A stretch of DNA of 17,349 bases, taken from the NCBI GenBank assembly GCA_014377155.1, contig JACMQD010000059.1:1-17349 (forward strand). The letters are read 5' to 3'. The notes beneath the pieces are model-generated. The model was not told the origin of the DNA and did no database searches. It saw nothing but the letters and a program-made list of their open reading frames with translations. This stretch comes from Herminiimonas sp. (GTDB taxonomy: Bacteria; Pseudomonadota; Gammaproteobacteria; Burkholderiales; Burkholderiaceae). Below, one piece after another: positions 17,251 to 17,349 of the stretch (within the stretch, counting starts at the first letter, position 1; each line of letters begins with the position of its first letter). The translations under genes and the position numbers were made by a program.

Positions 17251-17292
17251 GCGCTGTACCAGCGCATGGGAATTTTTCGGCGCACTTTTTAG
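17251..17292 (+). promoter_or_regulatory. secA leader: hairpin and eight-codon open frame
   Basis: A six-base stem GCGCTG (17251-17256) and CAGCGC (17260-17265) with loop TAC is followed directly by an ATG at 17266 that opens an eight-codon frame (MGIFRRTF, stop TAG 17290-17292) ending nine bases before the secA ATG. No ribosome binding site precedes this small frame. It may be chance. The region stands where E. coli has secM, but no secM-like reading frame is seen. Confidence 0.25.
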
Positions 17293-17301
17293 AATTCAAG
17301 C

Positions 17302-17349
17302 ATGTCATTACTGACCCAGATTTTCGGTAGCCGCAACCAGCGCCTGCTC
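17302..17349 (+). CDS. secA: SecA preprotein translocase ATPase, N-terminal start, partial
   Basis: The final 16 codons of the window read MSLLTQIFGSRNQRLL, matching the N-terminus of SecA, the ATPase that drives protein export through SecYEG. The start has only a weak purine stretch (AAG) before it. The rest of the gene is outside the window. Gene order lpxC-...-secA agrees with many proteobacteria. Confidence 0.9.
   Translation, partial: MSLLTQIFGSRNQRLL

Overview
The window is a near-complete division and cell wall (dcw) cluster from a Gram-negative bacterium, followed by the lpxC-to-secA segment. The organism is most likely a betaproteobacterium of the Burkholderiales, perhaps Oxalobacteraceae-like. 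Reasons are the gene order (murE-murF-mraY-murD-ftsW-murG-murC-ddl-ftsQ-ftsA-ftsZ, then a peroxiredoxin, lpxC, a DUF721/DciA gene, an M23 peptidase and secA), the GC-rich coding sequence, the meso-DAP type MurE, and protein details such as the SecA start and the FtsZ tail. The family-level placement is from remembered protein features, not from a search.

Region 1 (1-12359) holds the 3' end of ftsI and ten genes packed head to tail on the + strand. Six junctions are 1- or 4-base stop/start overlaps (murE/murF, mraY/murD, murD/ftsW, ftsW/murG, murG/murC, murC/ddl). ftsI/murE overlap by one base and murF/mraY are one base apart. This is one transcription unit with strong translational coupling. 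MurE, MurF, MurD and MurC are the Mur ligases. Ddl supplies D-Ala-D-Ala. MraY and MurG make lipid I and lipid II. FtsW and FtsI polymerise and cross-link septal peptidoglycan. FtsQ and FtsA tie this to the FtsZ ring.

The main anomaly is in mraY. The reading frame that starts at 2990 has an in-frame TAA at 3143-3145 (codon 52) and then continues in the same frame, without any indel, to 4159. The full span is 389 codons plus stop, a normal MraY length. The stop falls just after the first membrane segment, and the invariant Gly two codons later has become Cys. mraY is single-copy and essential in most bacteria, so this is a base-calling error, a real lesion with a second copy elsewhere, or readthrough/reinitiation producing a functional or split protein.

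Region 2 (12360-13913): a 178-base gap carries a long imperfect hairpin ahead of ftsZ, which has its own strong ribosome binding site. ftsZ is closed by two tandem hairpins, the second a clear intrinsic terminator.

Region 3 (13914-17349): a Prx5-type peroxiredoxin with its own terminator, then lpxC driven by a perfect extended -10 promoter so close to the ATG that the mRNA may be leaderless, a convergent DciA-like gene on the - strand, a membrane-anchored M23 endopeptidase, and the first 16 codons of secA behind an extended -10 promoter and a hairpin leader. No tRNA, rRNA, insertion sequence, CRISPR array or prophage gene was seen, and no stretch over 300 bases lacks a gene.
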